A stretch of DNA of 64,000 nucleotides from assembly GCA_963573305.1 (NCBI GenBank), contig OY754337.1, positions 51,039,164 to 51,103,163 of the forward strand, given 5' to 3'. The position numbers and the translations under genes were made by a program. Within the stretch, counting starts at the first letter, position 1, and every line of letters begins with the position of its first letter. A model generated the notes under the pieces. It made no database searches and had not been told where the DNA came from. It saw nothing but the letters and a program-made list of their open reading frames with translations. Shown in pieces: positions 1 through 12,875 of the stretch. The DNA is from Pyrrhosoma nymphula (lineage: Eukaryota; Arthropoda; Insecta; Odonata; Coenagrionidae).

Positions 1-670
1 GGCTTCAGCCTTGAGAAAACCAGATGTAGAGCCAGAGGTGACTTACCAAAAGCTCGCGGATAACTACCATAAGAATGAAGCAAGAGGATATTTTTCGAAA
101 ATGCCATATAAATGCCGAACTCTAGACGATGCATCGCATTCATCTAACAATCAGCCAATCTGACGCGGAATATTACCTTAGCTGAAGCGAAGACTAGTCA
201 ATAAGAAATCAACTACTTTAAGATCGAGATGAGAAACTGGTTGGAATGCCGATAACAAACTGGAACTCACGAGGGAGAGAATAAAATACCAAATTCTAGC
301 CCGAATAAAATTTCTCCTGGAAAAAAAATTGTCGGAAGGATAAATTGACAGGTGGAACTGCGAGACGCATATCGAAATCAAATCGAGTTTCTCTGTTTCC
401 GGACAGTATAGTGAGCGGAAATGACATTTTTTCGAGCAATCAAATGTCCAATTGAAGAGCAGGATCATGAGAGAATCCAATAACTCATGATAAAAAGACA
501 TCGGTTTTAAGAGGAGCGAGAGAGGATTGAGAAGGATGATAAAAATGCGAGCCAACTCCGCAGAGGATGGATTTTTCCCCCTGGATTCGAGAAGCGCATT
601 AGGAAGGATAAGTAGAGCATGACGACCATATTCCACATCCACGCACTACCCTGTGAGCCACCGCAAAGGT

Positions 671-694
671 GTGCAGTAGGGGGTGTTAGGACAC
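671..694 (+). repeat. Dispersed motif shared with 25,171-25,193
   Basis: GTGCAGTAGGGGGTGTTAGG then ACAC here, and GTGGCAGGGGGTGTTAGAAC then AC at the second site. Upstream sequence (GCCACCGCAAAGGTG against GCTGCCGCGTGGGCG) is loosely similar. It is likely the conserved end of an unidentified repeat. Confidence 0.5.
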
Positions 695-1391
695 TAGTCA
701 TGAAAGGGGAGGAAATAGGGAAAGGAGTTGGGAGAGGACTGGTGATTTGGAAGTTAACTTAAGTTAGTTTCACGGTGTTTCTTTTAAATCAGTAACGGTG
801 CAGGAAGGAAGGAATTTTTGTACCTTTCAGTTCCGCATTGTCTCTTATTTTGCCACTCCTCTTACTTCCAGAGATATAGCACGGGGTCAAAATAATGTCC
901 TCCGCGTCGCGTCGTAAAAAAACCCGCCTGATCTGAACTTTTCAAGCAATCAAAGCCTAGCGTGGAAGCCTCCGAGTCTCTAACGGCTGCAAATCTATTC
1001 CTTCCATGAGCTGTTTAACACTTCTTGTTCGCTCGTTTCAGTTTTCACGAAGCGCGCGGCATTCATTTGTATTTTATTTACTTCGCAATTGAAATCTTTC
1101 CCTCAAAGGTCCCAAATGCTCGCTGGGTATTCGCGAAGTGACCTGACCAGAGCAAAATATAATATCTCTCTTACTTTTTCACGTATTAAGGATGGGTACA
1201 GGGAGGTTTTGGAAGAGAGAAAGGAAGAGAGGTTAAATACTTTTAAGGGATTGTTACTTCTCTCGGACTTATGGTCGTGATGAGTAATAATGCACGGGGA
1301 GGAGGTATTTGTAAACCAGACTGTTCGACTAGGTATTTATAATATTTTTTTGCTTTTTGCTGTTCGAACTTATTTTAATACTTTCATATCA

Positions 1392-1475
1392 CTGCGTGTA
1401 ACTGGATAATGAACCTGACTGGCTATTGGGTGATCCAGGTTAGAATCCCGATGAAGTGAAATGATTTTATTTTGT
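1392..1475 (+). mobile_element. tRNA-derived SINE-like segment
   Basis: TGCGTGTAACTGGATAA (A-box-like, about 1,393-1,410) is followed by CCAGGTTAGAATCCCG (B-box-like, 1,435-1,450) at polymerase III promoter spacing, and then by a T-rich tail. Confidence 0.5.
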
Positions 1476-1930
1476 TGGTCAATTTCATCCATTTGGTGTA
1501 CTCACTCTTTTCGTTATTATCAATTAATGGTGATCGGTGTGAAATAATTCTTTAACCATTCTGTTCGACCGTGAAAATTTTCTTTTTATCTAACCGACAT
1601 ATGCCGTGCGGGGGTTAAGTGATATTCACCATGGCGATCTGAATGAAACTTTTCCGGTAACGTTAGCCAGCATTCTAACCTTGGCTCCCTATTCCTCTTC
1701 AGGCTGGGATTACGACCGACGTTTCCTGACGTGACGGAAACGGACGGTGGTGATCGTGAACCTAGGTGATTGTGATATGGTGGAGCCTATTACGATTGCC
1801 GAACGTTGACGAAGCCGTCAACGGCAGCCATTCGGAAGAGATATATTTTGAATATTTATTATTTATCTACGACCTCTATTCATGCCAAACATTAACTTCC
1901 TAAGCAACCTGAAAGTCTATCAAACAGGCG

Positions 1931-1975
1931 GGACTGACAGACCGACTGACGGACAGACAGACTGACAAAAAGACA
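1931..1975 (+). repeat. Degenerate GACTGACA/GACAGAC tandem repeat
   Basis: About five imperfect 8-9 bp units built from GACTGAC and GACAGAC. Confidence 0.75.
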
Positions 1976-2129
1976 AGTGGATTAGTAATACATATATAAA
2001 AAGCTTTAATGCTATTTTAAAATTTGTTGAGGTTGTTTATTTACTTTCTACTTAACATCTCGGATCTCAGATGCTAATGGTGTAGGTACCAAAGGTGTGA
2101 CCCATAAAAGGTGATATAAAATACCTCTT

Positions 2130-2640
2130 TTTACTTTTTCCTCGGAAGGTGGAAGTGAGACGAACGAACAGCTGAGTGACTGGGAGCAACGTCAACTCCC
2201 GGCCCACGCGAATGAAGGCGGATTAAAAATAACATCGATAAGAATCGCAGAGATTCGAAGACAGCTTCGCGTAGGAAACGCAACCGGAGCACTTTTTGTT
2301 TCCCTACGGCCGCGTCGAAGGGATAATGACGGAAAATATGAGATCCGATCCCGAGAGCAGAAGTGAATCCAGTCCAGCCAATCAGGCTCGACCCATATAT
2401 ATAGAATTCCAGTGCGTGGGATGCCCAAAACAAAAATAATTAATGGAAACTCTTTTTCCACGATACGGAAAGGGGATAACTCAAATCGATACCGCTCAAT
2501 CTCACTTTGTAAAACATCTGAGGGAGGCGAGCCGCACCAGCTTCGCGACCTATTATTGGAGCTTTCCATTCGCTCCAGTGCGCTAGTCATTGCAACACAA
2601 CAGCGCACTGGCATTACATTCGTTACCGAGCCTGTGAACT
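2130..2640. other. CpG-richer patch with open frames on both strands
   Basis: A 140-codon frame (2,192-2,614, minus) and a 76-codon frame (2,412-2,642, plus) overlap. Neither resembles a known family. The patch contains the CCAAT/TATA-like pair near 2,380-2,405. Confidence 0.4.
2376..2404 (+). promoter_or_regulatory. CCAAT-like and TATA-like pair
   Basis: GCCAATCAGG at about 2,377-2,386 and CATATATATAG at about 2,394-2,404. The boxes are closer together than in most RNA polymerase II promoters and no transcript start can be shown, so this is only suggestive. Confidence 0.2.
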
Positions 2641-5600
2641 AGGCAGCGTACTTCAAAGCTGAGCGGAAGAAGAGTTGATTTGTGCTAAACAACAAAAGAT
2701 CGTCATTAATAGCATCCACGATAGTTGTTTGTGTGTCGATTTTCCGTTAAGACTTTAAAAATCAATATTTTAAAGTTTTGAATTAGTCCGTGGCAAAAAG
2801 CTTCCTTTTTAAAATACACATTTTGAACGATTTCGATGACTATATCAAAAAAATGGCCTTGACTCCTGTGGACTTAAAGAATGATACCTACCAGCAGGTT
2901 AGCAAACTTTTCGCCAGCGCACATCGTTCCATTCAACGTCGTTCGTGTTTGCGCTAAAGTGCACTGATGTTTTCCGATCTGCGCTAACGTCAACACTTTG
3001 AATGGAAAGCACCATAAGTGTGCATTAACATTATCTTTCTGTTTAATCCTAAAGTCTCTCAGCATAGGCTCCATCCAAATGTATACCGCCTCCTATGAAT
3101 TTCATAAAGTAACCTCCTTGCTCTCTTTACTGAGCCTCAATACTTGTAAGTTTGCAAATCCAAATGCTTATAACGCAGTGCAACATTTAACGTAATCAGC
3201 ATTGCTTAATCGTGCAAATGGACTTTCTAGTTATGTTATGCTGTTATCTTTAGCTCATAATTCCACTGAAGTTCAATGGGAAAAACATTTTGATCATGAT
3301 ATTAGAGTAGGTTTACACTGGAAAGTGAGTTCCTCAATTGTTTTATGCAAGAGCTTGCGGGAAATTTTACTCTGATGAAAACCTTGTCACAAATTAATGT
3401 AGAGACAAGTTGGGTGCTGTTTGCATTGGTCACTATACGGTTCTGCAAGCGACTTATCGGAAATTTAAAAAAGTTCTGCAATTGGACTTACAGACCAAGA
3501 CCACCTTCCACACCAAGGATCCACAAAGAGTGACTGAACTCTGAAATGATATTCAGAGCCAAATGATCGTAAAAGTTTTAGTCGATAGATTTTGAGCACT
3601 TCAGCAGCACTACTGTGCCATTGTAAGGAAGGGTGGAATAATGTGTGTGTTCTATGCTACGTTTGACGTCCATAAAATTAATAAAATACTTAACTAATAA
3701 TATACATCATTTTCCTAATCCTCTCACCTAAAATACGTTGCTTTTTCCCCACTGATGATGAAAACTACTATTAGAGATAGGGTTTGATTCCATGGCGATT
3801 GGTGTTTTGTCACGGTGATTTTTGTGCCAAGACTCGGTGTCATAATAGGATCCCCAAATTCGCAGCTCCGGGAAAAACATCGTACTGTTTTTTTATCTTC
3901 GTGCCGATGGATTTTTGTTGCTATGGGAAGTTACACATTTAGCTCAATTTATTTTTTTTATTAAGTTGACAGGGCTGTCATGGAGACACGTCTCCTGTGT
4001 CTTTATAAGGCTGGAAGCGTGATATTGCCAGTATTGACAGAAATATTAACACATTGTAGTATTATAACTGAACATCTAGGAGTCCTCCAATGTGCAAGTA
4101 TTACGGTGATAACCTGTTGATTTCAGCAAGCAGATTCCACACAAGGTGTAATACATTCCAGCTCCAGCTTCCAATCACGGATTTTCGGTTGACACGGACG
4201 TTGGTGGGATCAAGGGGAAAATTGAGTAAAATTTGACACCTTTGCCTGTGGCAATCAGAAAATGCCTCTAAGTGTTTTGAAGAGTCACGGCTTCGTTGTC
4301 ACATGGAAATTTCTCGCGCCAACGTAATTAACGGTGGTGTCGGCAGATGGAAATTACTTTCAGCCGCCCGCGGCGATAGCAAATTCCGTTGAACAGGACG
4401 CGATATTGCGGAAAAAATGCGTTGAGGGCTGAAGTATGGATGGTAATTCAATTGATTAATAATGATGACAATTTAAGGGTTCGGAGTGGACTTAAAAAAG
4501 TTTATAGAAAAGTTCTCCGAAGAAATTATATTAGCGGGCCGATAAACGTTAGGGAGTAATCAATTTAACGCTCGATTTATGCTACGAATAAGGAGACCGG
4601 AGTTTCGTGGGAAATTACGGAAGATTCTGGGATGATTATGTGGTGGTGCGTAGAGTAGCGTAAGGATGGCTTGATGGTGTGGAATAGGGGGATACAGCAG
4701 AGGTAATATGATTGGGAGAGGTGGTCTATTGGTGGCCTACTTCAAGAGTTAATTACTTTTCATTTTAGATCCCCAGGCTCCGTCCCGGAGCCCGTTGGTC
4801 AACTGAGAATGTGGTGAGCCTCCGCACTCCAGCCAGTGCGTTGTGTCCTTGGAATTTGGCTTGAGTTACTGCAAACACCATTGGTGTTCATAAGTGATTC
4901 TCAAACCGTCGAGTCGTACTGCACCGCTAACGGGCCGAGAATTTGCATTTGCACTTTGCAGAACTGCATTGAGTTAATCCAGCGCGGTGATTTGTTTCCC
5001 TTTGAAATTGAAGGAAAATGCGACGATTATTTGAACATTGCCTCTTATGCTATACTTTGCCGCGACTGTGTGAGTCAAAACAAATACTAAATTCCAACTT
5101 TTTGTCTAATTGGTTTGAAAAATCTTGCTTTGTTGATGACAATCATCAGCTAATGAAAACCCAAATTAAGGTACAAAAAAATAATATTATTCTGGGAATA
5201 TATTTTTTTAAACTCTTTTCAATAGCCTTAAGAGCTGACTACAGCGTCATTTCTATAGAATTTCCACATTTTGACTTCAATTATCGCAGTTGTCTAATAG
5301 CTGAAAAAATATGGTAAGCAGCGTACATACATTTTATTTTTATTCATTCCCCGGGAGTTTTCAGTTCTTATGTAGTACAGTTTTTTGCGAAAATGACATT
5401 AATCTAAGAAAAAACACTAATACCTATTTTACTCGTATTTTTCCCACTCGTGCATTTAACACCATGTAATTTCAAGTTCTACTCATGGGAAAAATACCAT
5501 GGGTAAGGTAACATTTTGCTGTTAAAATTAGATAAAGGAAAGGTTTTTATACAAGTATTTAGAATATGAATAAAATTACATTGATGCCCGGAGGAACAGC

Positions 5601-6564
5601 CTCAAAGTAATGATTTAATACGCTATAGATAGATATATTTATCAGTACAATCGAAGACGAAATAGAACAATAAAACTGAGAACGGCGAAATATAGATTCA
5701 GTTGAGGTCAAGAAAAGGCTTTGCGGTACAACGGGGGAAAGGAAGAATTACATATACTGTTCGTAACATTAACATACATGTTTTTTTCGTAAAAAATTGA
5801 TTTGTTACTTTGGGAAGTTCGTGAATTAAGTTAAATAAGTAAAAGCGCCACCATCTCCGTCAGCTTTAATTGGTAGAAAACGTGTATGATGCTGTATCAG
5901 CGATCTCCAGTGTTTCTGTCGCCCCGAAATTTTCCGAAACGTTCTATGGAAGGCATTTAGACCTTCATGCATTTTCAAGCTAAGATTTTAGAAGGACTTA
6001 GCATAATTTGGTGATTATTCATTCTAAAGTGCTGAATTCAGCGAATTCTAGGTCCACACTTGATGGACCACAAGGCCACAAATAATTTTTTTAAATCCTC
6101 CAAAATTGCCACTAGAATGAGAAGCCTTACTTACGTATTGTCCCAGTAATCTAAAATATTTTTCTCAATATTGCAGCTTTAGGAAACAATAATTGCTGAT
6201 AAGAGCTTAAGAGGTAACTCAAGAGTTCAAAATCCAGATTTACGCTGCAAACACACTACTCGGAAAACACCTGTACTTTTCACTCGACTTAGAAATTTCT
6301 GATGTCATTGAAGATGCCCTCGGTTCATACCTAATCTGTCACAGCTTCCTCCTATTCAATAAATAGTCTACAGTTCAACGATCGAACCGTTATTCAGGAC
6401 TAAATGTGTTCCCCGATGACGTAAAAGTTTATGCCCCCACCTCCCATAACTTCCCCTGATTGTATCATCTGTCAATAATAAAATTTTCCGCAAGACTCTC
6501 TCCGTCGTGTTTATCTCTCGAGTTTCCTCTTGGCGCATTTGACCCAGTGGGGATCACCAGCACA
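2641..6564. other. No gene or repeat recognised
   Basis: AT-rich DNA with only short chance frames (longest about 99 codons at 5,018-5,317). A B-box-like GGTTTGATTCCATGG at 3,781-3,795 stands alone. Confidence 0.6.
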
Positions 6565-6869
6565 TTAGACTCCTGTGAGAAAGCAGGAGCATTTGGCTGT
6601 AGGCTTTAAATTGCGGCCGGCCAGGTTTTTTAAGGGCCTCGCTTCATTACTCAGCCGAATAGACGTTCTCCGCTCTTCTGGATTCTTCCCCTCTCTCCAA
6701 CCTCCTCCTTCCTTCTCTCTCCGGGTTGGGGGGATCAGTTGACCGTGGTTCGTTAAGTCTGGTCCTCCAAGAGTGTCTCTGTCACTCTGGCATCCCTGTA
6801 TACCCTCTCTACTTCCCCCCATTTCCGGCGACTCCCGTGGTTAGCCTCCAGCTGCACAGCGCCGGTTCA

Positions 6870-7020
6870 TCCCACTAGGGTATTTAATGTCACAGGTCAC
6901 CGCGCATCTTTCACTCCCTAATCCAACCCCAAACCATAACCGCCCCTTCCTGCTCCTCCCCTCCCCTCGCGTCACATCCATCTCTCCTCCTCCTATCCAT
7001 ACCCCTCCCGTGAGCTCAAC
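6870..7020 (+). repeat. Pyrimidine-rich tract beside the ND4 insertion
   Basis: CCTCCCCTCCCCTCGCG and CTCTCCTCCTCCTATCC fall in a C/T-rich stretch that ends where mitochondrial sequence begins. Confidence 0.6.
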
Positions 7021-7034
7021 TGCCAGCCAGGAAT

Positions 7035-7494
7035 CCTATGTGTCGGATAAAATATCGATATAAAAGATATAAATATAAAGTATAACCACCTCTAAAAAAG
7101 AAATAAATGTTAAACCAAATATTGAAAATCAATTTAACCGGTTAAAAAGACTGATTTCACCCGACAAATTTAAAGTAGTAGGTGCCGCCATATTAGATGA
7201 AAAAGGAAGAAATCATCATAAAGATATTCTAGGTACTAACTTAATTAAAACCTTATTTAATAATAACCGACGACTACCAAAACGTACATTAGAAATATTA
7301 GCTAAACAAAACATTCCAGAAGAACAAAGACCATGAGAAATTATTAAAGTGTAACTACTATTTAAACCTCAATATGATAAAGTTATGATACCACCAATTA
7401 CAATACCCGTATGAGCAACAGAAGAGTAAGCCATTAATGATATCAAATCAACTTTACGCAAACACATATCTCAAACTAAAACTCCACATATGAG
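7035..7494 (-). pseudogene. ND4: Nuclear copy of mitochondrial ND4 (NUMT), partial
   Basis: ND4 is a membrane subunit of respiratory complex I. With invertebrate mitochondrial code the minus strand gives an unbroken frame of about 135 codons from 7,494 to about 7,090. It includes VDLISLMAYSSVAHTGIVIG, YWGLNSSYTLIISHGLCSSG, MFCLANISNVRFGSRRLLLN, LWWFLPFSSNMAAP and LNLSGEISLFNRLNWFS. These are the most conserved insect ND4 blocks (KSLIAYSSVAHM, HGLCSSGLFCLAN, SSNMAAPP). Five in-frame TGA codons fall where tryptophan is expected, and no TAA or TAG occurs. At a 6-A run on the plus strand (7,094-7,099) the frame shifts by one and then continues as GGYTLYLYLL (the YTLFLYSY block). About one third of the roughly 445-residue gene is present. 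Flanking DNA is nuclear-like and a SINE-like segment lies next to it, so a nuclear insertion fits best. Confidence 0.9.
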
Positions 7495-7604
7495 AAAAAA
7501 TTATTTTATTTAATATTTATATATTCATTTGCACAATCCCGGGAACAGCGAAACTGACCTCTTACATCGGTAATAACAAGTAAAAACGGACGAACCCATG
7601 TCCT

Positions 7605-7690
7605 AAGTGATGAAAAATCCATTCAGGTGGGACTCAAACTCGCGACCCTCGGAGTAGCAGGCTGAGAACTTTACCCCGTCACCCTCGGGG
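7605..7690 (-). mobile_element. tRNA-derived SINE-like segment
   Basis: Minus strand carries an A-box-like TGACGGGGTAAAGTTCTC (about 7,665-7,683) and, downstream, a B-box-like GAGTTTGAGTCCCA (about 7,628-7,641). Their spacing suits an internal RNA polymerase III promoter. It lies about 110 bp from the ND4 insertion. SINE rather than tRNA, because no acceptor stem pairing is evident. Confidence 0.6.
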
Positions 7691-7699
7691 CCAAAAATG

Positions 7700-9050
7700 A
7701 AACTGATGCATTATGCCGGGCTCATACTTGTAACAAAAAAATTTCCATAAAATGTTTTTTGTAACTTGTCAAAAACTTTGTTATTAAACATTATGTCCTC
7801 CCAGACATTGCTCCTTTTTTTAACTCGCGCTGCAATTGACCAACCAGTATTCTCACTTTTTCCTCCACTTCCTTCCTTATCTTCTCAACGCCATTGCCAA
7901 CTCTCCCATGCATTATACTTCTTATTCCTATCTTTATAACTTGTAGAGCCCCACAAAACTCTTTTCACGACACAAATCGATCAATTCAACAGTCTTTTTT
8001 TTGCGCCACTCAATTTTGCACAGTTAATTTTGAAAAAGGAGGAAGACACGAGTGGGTTCTGGTCTTCGACTGAGCTGCAAGCATGAGGTACGAGCGAGGG
8101 AAGGGTGTAGGGGGAAGGGTTACAGCCGGACAACGTGATGTTACATGACTCTCTTTGGTCTTCGCCGACAGTCGATGGGTAACCCGCACAAGTTATAAAA
8201 CACGATCATTTTTGTATGTCATCATGATATATAATTTTTTCCCTGCGGATTGTTAACATTCTCTCTAAACTTTCCGCGACGACTGGGTAGGTGTTCCATT
8301 TCTTCTTCCGGGATATCAGCCACGGGTAGCCGCCGGGTCTTACAACCTAATGACTGCACAGGAAGAGGGGGTACACACTTGTAGAATTTCGTAACATTTT
8401 CCTATTTTCATACTTTCTGTCCCCTTTTCACTTTCCTCAATAGGTCGCAGACTGACCGCTCCTACGTTCCGCCACCTGTGGTTTTTTCCCACCTTGGGGC
8501 CGCACTCGTTAGAGGTAATATATGCAGGTCTGACAAATCAAGAAAGAGGTTACACTAGAATCTTTTCCGGCTATGATTCTGAAAATTCCATCCAGTGGTT
8601 TCTGCTCGTTTAAAACAATTTTGATAAGCATAAAAGCGAAACATATGTCGTAATTAAAGTTTTATTGATCTATGAAAAATGACACATCTTTTCTCCTTTC
8701 ATCTAGAGAAAATTTGCAGCGTGGGCTATGACTAATTGCCCGAGTTTGTTCCTCCATCTATTGTATATCTAATGACTGCAGAAAATTGAGCACCGTTAGA
8801 ATTTTGTGGCCTTTAATGAAACTGAGAAATGACTGTTATGAGCATCAATCCACCACACCTAATACGTAGTTGGGGATTACGTTCTAATTATTTGCTCGCA
8901 TCGTGTTCTGGTCGTTCGCCTCTACCAATTACGTTGTGCTAGTTTATCAGCTATTGATGAAGACTCAGGTAATGGCTTCATCATCAGCCTGTTGTTCTAA
9001 TTAGTGGATGGCTGACATTCTAACGCGGTGAAAGCCTAAGGAGAAACGGC
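7700..9050. other. No gene recognised
   Basis: AT-rich with one mildly GC-richer stretch (8,040-8,530). No frame, hairpin or repeat could be supported. Confidence 0.6.
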
Positions 9051-9055
9051 TACTG

Positions 9056-9262
9056 TCATTGTTACATTTTGACAAAAGTATTTTTGGTCATGTTGCTATC
9101 AATTAATTGTGAATCATGGGCCAAACCTTAAGTTCTACCCTCTAAGCGCTACGGACGTCCTAGGACTTGCGGTGCCAAATTTCTTTGATACCTCCGTTTG
9201 AATGACGTTGAATGAAGAATAATCGGATTACATTTATATTAAGCCTTCCTTAGAGTGAGATA
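9056..9262 (+). repeat. Interspersed repeat, copy 1
   Basis: About 200 bp nearly identical to 13,998-14,215 in the same orientation. Shared blocks include GTGAATCATGGGCCAAACCT, GTTCTACCCTCTAAGCG, GCGGTGCCAAATTTCTTTGA and TTTGAATGACGTTGAATGA. By eye identity is above 85%. No open frame is conserved and the family is not recognised. Confidence 0.9.
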
Positions 9263-9959
9263 TTTCCCATACGAAGTTATTTAGATTTTTGTTACATAGA
9301 TTTCCTTGAAACCATCCTTTTGCGTTCTAAGTATAGGTAAGAGCAAAATACTCGCATCTTAATGATTTTTTTGGAATTCTAATGCTATTTTAACACCTAG
9401 CCGTATGACGTGTGACATTGCATGATAAATTGATTATATGTGTACAGATTTTCTTCTAAACGCGAAATAATCTAATACTTTAATAATTTCCGCTAAAAAT
9501 TTCAAGGTGTCACGCCAAGTTCATTATTCGAAAACAATATATTTCAATATAATTCCCTCTAATTTATGAATACCGCGCCGAAAATAGTCTAGTCATAACA
9601 TACCTTAACTAAGGAAATTAATTAAAAATATAATTCATGTATCATTTCTATTACTTCCAGCATGGTGTGCTCCAACGTATAAACAGATGTATTAAAATGA
9701 AATGTAATCTAAGAATGTTTTTCGATGTAATTGAAAAATAATGAAAATATGCACTCAATGACCCAAGATTACCGCTCCAGACACCTGAAGAATTCTTGGA
9801 TTATTATTCTTTGCGTTGAAAGGCGGTTGTCTGACTCTTGCACATAGTTGGAAACTCAATAATCTTAATCCCATGGGTAGTCATGTTGCTATCGCCAAAA
9901 AACTTGATGACAGATGTAGCCTCCTAACCATAGAGCTGCTGACGTTCCAGACCATCCCA

Positions 9960-10600
9960 CCTACTCTACGCGTACGGTTCACCCCCCTTGGGGGATGTTT
10001 CCTCCATTACCCCTTCCCTTTTGCAGTCATCCCTTCCCCCCACTGTGTTCCGAACCGAGCTCAGCCACCGTCTCGGACGATTCCCGGGTCTATTAATTGC
10101 GTCGCTGATGGTCTCTCCGCCACCGACGGTTTTTCTTGGTACATTAATTCGGGAACGAAAGCCACGGGCCAATTGCATTTAATACGTTGCGGCCAATGAA
10201 GGAGATACCTCTTACACATGGAGCGAGTGGCGTCCTTCCACCCTGCTATTACCCCCTCCCCCAATCACCTACTCACCTCGTTGGTCGATCGGGGACGTTT
10301 ACGACCAAGCGATGCGTTCGACCTCTACTTCGCTCCGCTGCGGGATCGTTTTCCTGCCCTCGTGGTTTGTTGAGTCTTCCACGAGTCCGAGGATAGCGCC
10401 CGGTTTGTTGAGTCCGTTGCGCCATCGCCGTCGGTGTAGAGAACCGAATTTAGTCCGGTCTGCTTTCAATTTACCCTCCCTCCCTCCCATCCCCCTGGAA
10501 GCAGGTGTCGCACACGGTCGAATTGCTTTTTTCGTTGGCACGGAAAATTTCAATCAAACGAGTTTGAAGGGGGTGTCCTGCGGTGAAATTTATACGGTGC
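9960..10600. other. CpG-dense, GC-richer patch
   Basis: CpG dinucleotides are far more frequent than in surrounding DNA, for example GTCTCGGACGATTCCCGGG, GGTCGATCGGGGACG and GCGCCATCGCCGTCGG. Frames of 60-100 codons overlap on both strands, as expected for GC-rich DNA. None gives a recognisable protein. It could be a promoter-linked island, a young repeat not yet depleted of CpG, or a masked exon. Confidence 0.5.
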
Positions 10601-12600
10601 AAGTTGAGTAGATGAGTTTGCGTAATCTGTGTTCTAAACAGTATACAGTGTATATGCAAGTGTAACGCTTGGTGCCTTGGCGTTATGTTATTGGACTTTT
10701 TCTCACATTTTTTAATTTTGATCTCATTACCATAAAGGAGTTGTTGTTTTTTAAAAAATTGATGCAATGTTTGTTTAACTGGTTGGTTGACGAAGAAGAA
10801 AGAGGAAATTGTCGGGATTGTGGAAAGAGACAGAGGAAATGTGCTGTGGAGGATGCTGCTCCTTAAAAAGGAAGAAATTGCCACATAATACATTGCAGAA
10901 TTCATTAAAAGTGGTCCGACGTAAGCGTAACACACAGTATGGATTAGTATGAGTGAAATGTTGCAATGGCTGAAGTAGTCTATGGAGGACACCGAAATAT
11001 AAAATAGAACATTGAATGAAAATCTAAAAGAAAATATTACCTACTATTAAATAATCTCACAGTGTTCGACGTTTTGACTTAGACTACTTAGAGGAAAGAG
11101 AACCTACTTGCGCTAGAGAATTTTGCAATTTGCTACAGGAGAGTGACGGAGAAAATCAGCTGGGTACAAGCTTGAAAAATAGGCAGGAACAAAAGCTAGC
11201 AATACTGATGAAGACGATTTACAAATGGGAGATGCAGAGAGAATATTAGTGGGGATATTATTAGAAAGTTGTAAAATTCGCGAAGTAAATGTAATGCAGA
11301 GGAAAGTCGCCCGTTTAGTTAAAAACTGCTTTGTGAGAAGAGATAGTTTCACACAGCTGATAAAAGGACTAGATTTGAAGCTTTTATTTGTATTTTATTT
11401 GTTTAACAAATTTGAAAAATGGGCAAATTAAAGAAAGCGACATATCGATCGACAAGCGATACAAGCGATCCATATAGCCATACAAGAAATAAAAGAGATT
11501 GATACCTAAGTTAAGCAAAGCTTATAGCGGATTAATAAACCAAACAGTTTTAATACAGAAAAGTTATAAACCAAAGTAGTAGTAGTAGAAGGGTAAGGGC
11601 TAGATCTCTGATCTAGCCCTTACCCTTTTGTTTTGTCAGCCCTACACTAACCCCTTTATTCATGTCACAAGTTAAAAATCCTGTTGAAACAGCCTAAAAT
11701 ATTGGCGAAATATCCAAGAAGTAATGAATAAAGTAAATTATTAAAAAGAAATTAGCGTGTGGTTTATTTTTTATAAAAACAATGTATGTGACTATGGGGA
11801 ACAATATATTATACCTAAATATAAGAGATTTCTTTGTGCACAACATTTTTGGTGAAGCAGGCGGAGCTGTTACTAAGTATTTTCTCTTTTGTGTACATAT
11901 TTTGAAAAATGCATACGCCCACGCCATGTGTTAGTTAGTGGAGAACGTGTATGGGAGCTCGCTTTCCATCTTTTGGCGCTCATATGAATCACTACGCCTA
12001 GCAACTGAATCGTAAGCGTTTGTACGCGTAGCATTTATATAGCGGAAGATGTTGCGTGTACATTGTGATTTTCACTGTTGGTGAATTTTCTAGTATGTTT
12101 TATTTGCATCATGTTCTGCTTAATTTGTGTGTATATTGCAATTAACAGTGAGAGATGTAATAGCAACGCTATTTAATGTATTTATGTAAGATATTTTTTC
12201 AATATCAACATGAACATTGAAAATAATATTTTGGTTGCATAAACTACAGGATGGTATTTATGACTTGTCGGATGATGAACACCCTCCATATGCTATATGA
12301 ATAACTCAAATTTAGTCATGTGGAAGGCTTTTATTCGCATATTTTCTAGGAACAAGCAGAATCAATACGCATTCAGAAATAGCGTTAGCGAACTCTGGAT
12401 AACTCGAATTTAGGTTGGTAATTGGAGACATTGCTACGGCACTAAATGAAGGGGTCACCACGAGCACATTCTTATCGAATTAGTGCCAATGTCATATGAT
12501 TAGTCCAAGAAGGGATAGATGATTGTTCTTTTTTGGGAATCTTTATTGGACTCCTTAGAGGATTTTTTAGCAAATGAACCGTTGTCTTTTCTGTCGATCT
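10601..12600. other. No gene recognised apart from the 11,589 hairpin
   Basis: Contains short plus-strand frames (MQCLFNWLVDEEERGNCRDC near 10,760; a charged frame at 11,225-11,431) with purine-rich sequence that could be remnants of coding DNA, perhaps a degraded transposon. None is identifiable. Confidence 0.5.
11589..11627. repeat. Perfect 18-bp inverted repeat, 3-nt loop
   Basis: AAGGGTAAGGGCTAGATC (11,589-11,606), TCT loop, then the exact reverse complement (11,610-11,627). A T-run follows at 11,626-11,629. It could form an RNA or cruciform hairpin. Confidence 0.95.
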
Positions 12601-12875
12601 TCTCTTAGTTGTAAGGCTCACCAGCTATCCTACTCACTCCAGCTCGGTCGACCTTTCCAATGTTCCCTTACCCCTAAAAAAAAACCTCGTGCTCTACCTC
12701 ATTAAGCTCCTCTAATGGCAAATTCACGCCCACTTGGTCTCCGGTCTCCCAGCGATTCGGGGGGAATGAGGTGGGGTGGAAATAGGCAGCGGAAAAAGGG
12801 TGGAAGATTCAGTCCCCAAGGTAGGGATATCATATATCCCCATGCCCTACTTCCTTAAGGGTATCACGGTGTAAT

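Noticed and set aside
2192..2614. 140-codon minus-strand frame
   Set aside because: No motif, overlaps frames on both strands, and composition fits a local GC rise.
9816..10611. Several 64-127 codon frames on both strands
   Set aside because: They overlap each other in a GC-richer, CpG-dense block. None has a recognisable domain, so they are reported as a patch, not as genes.
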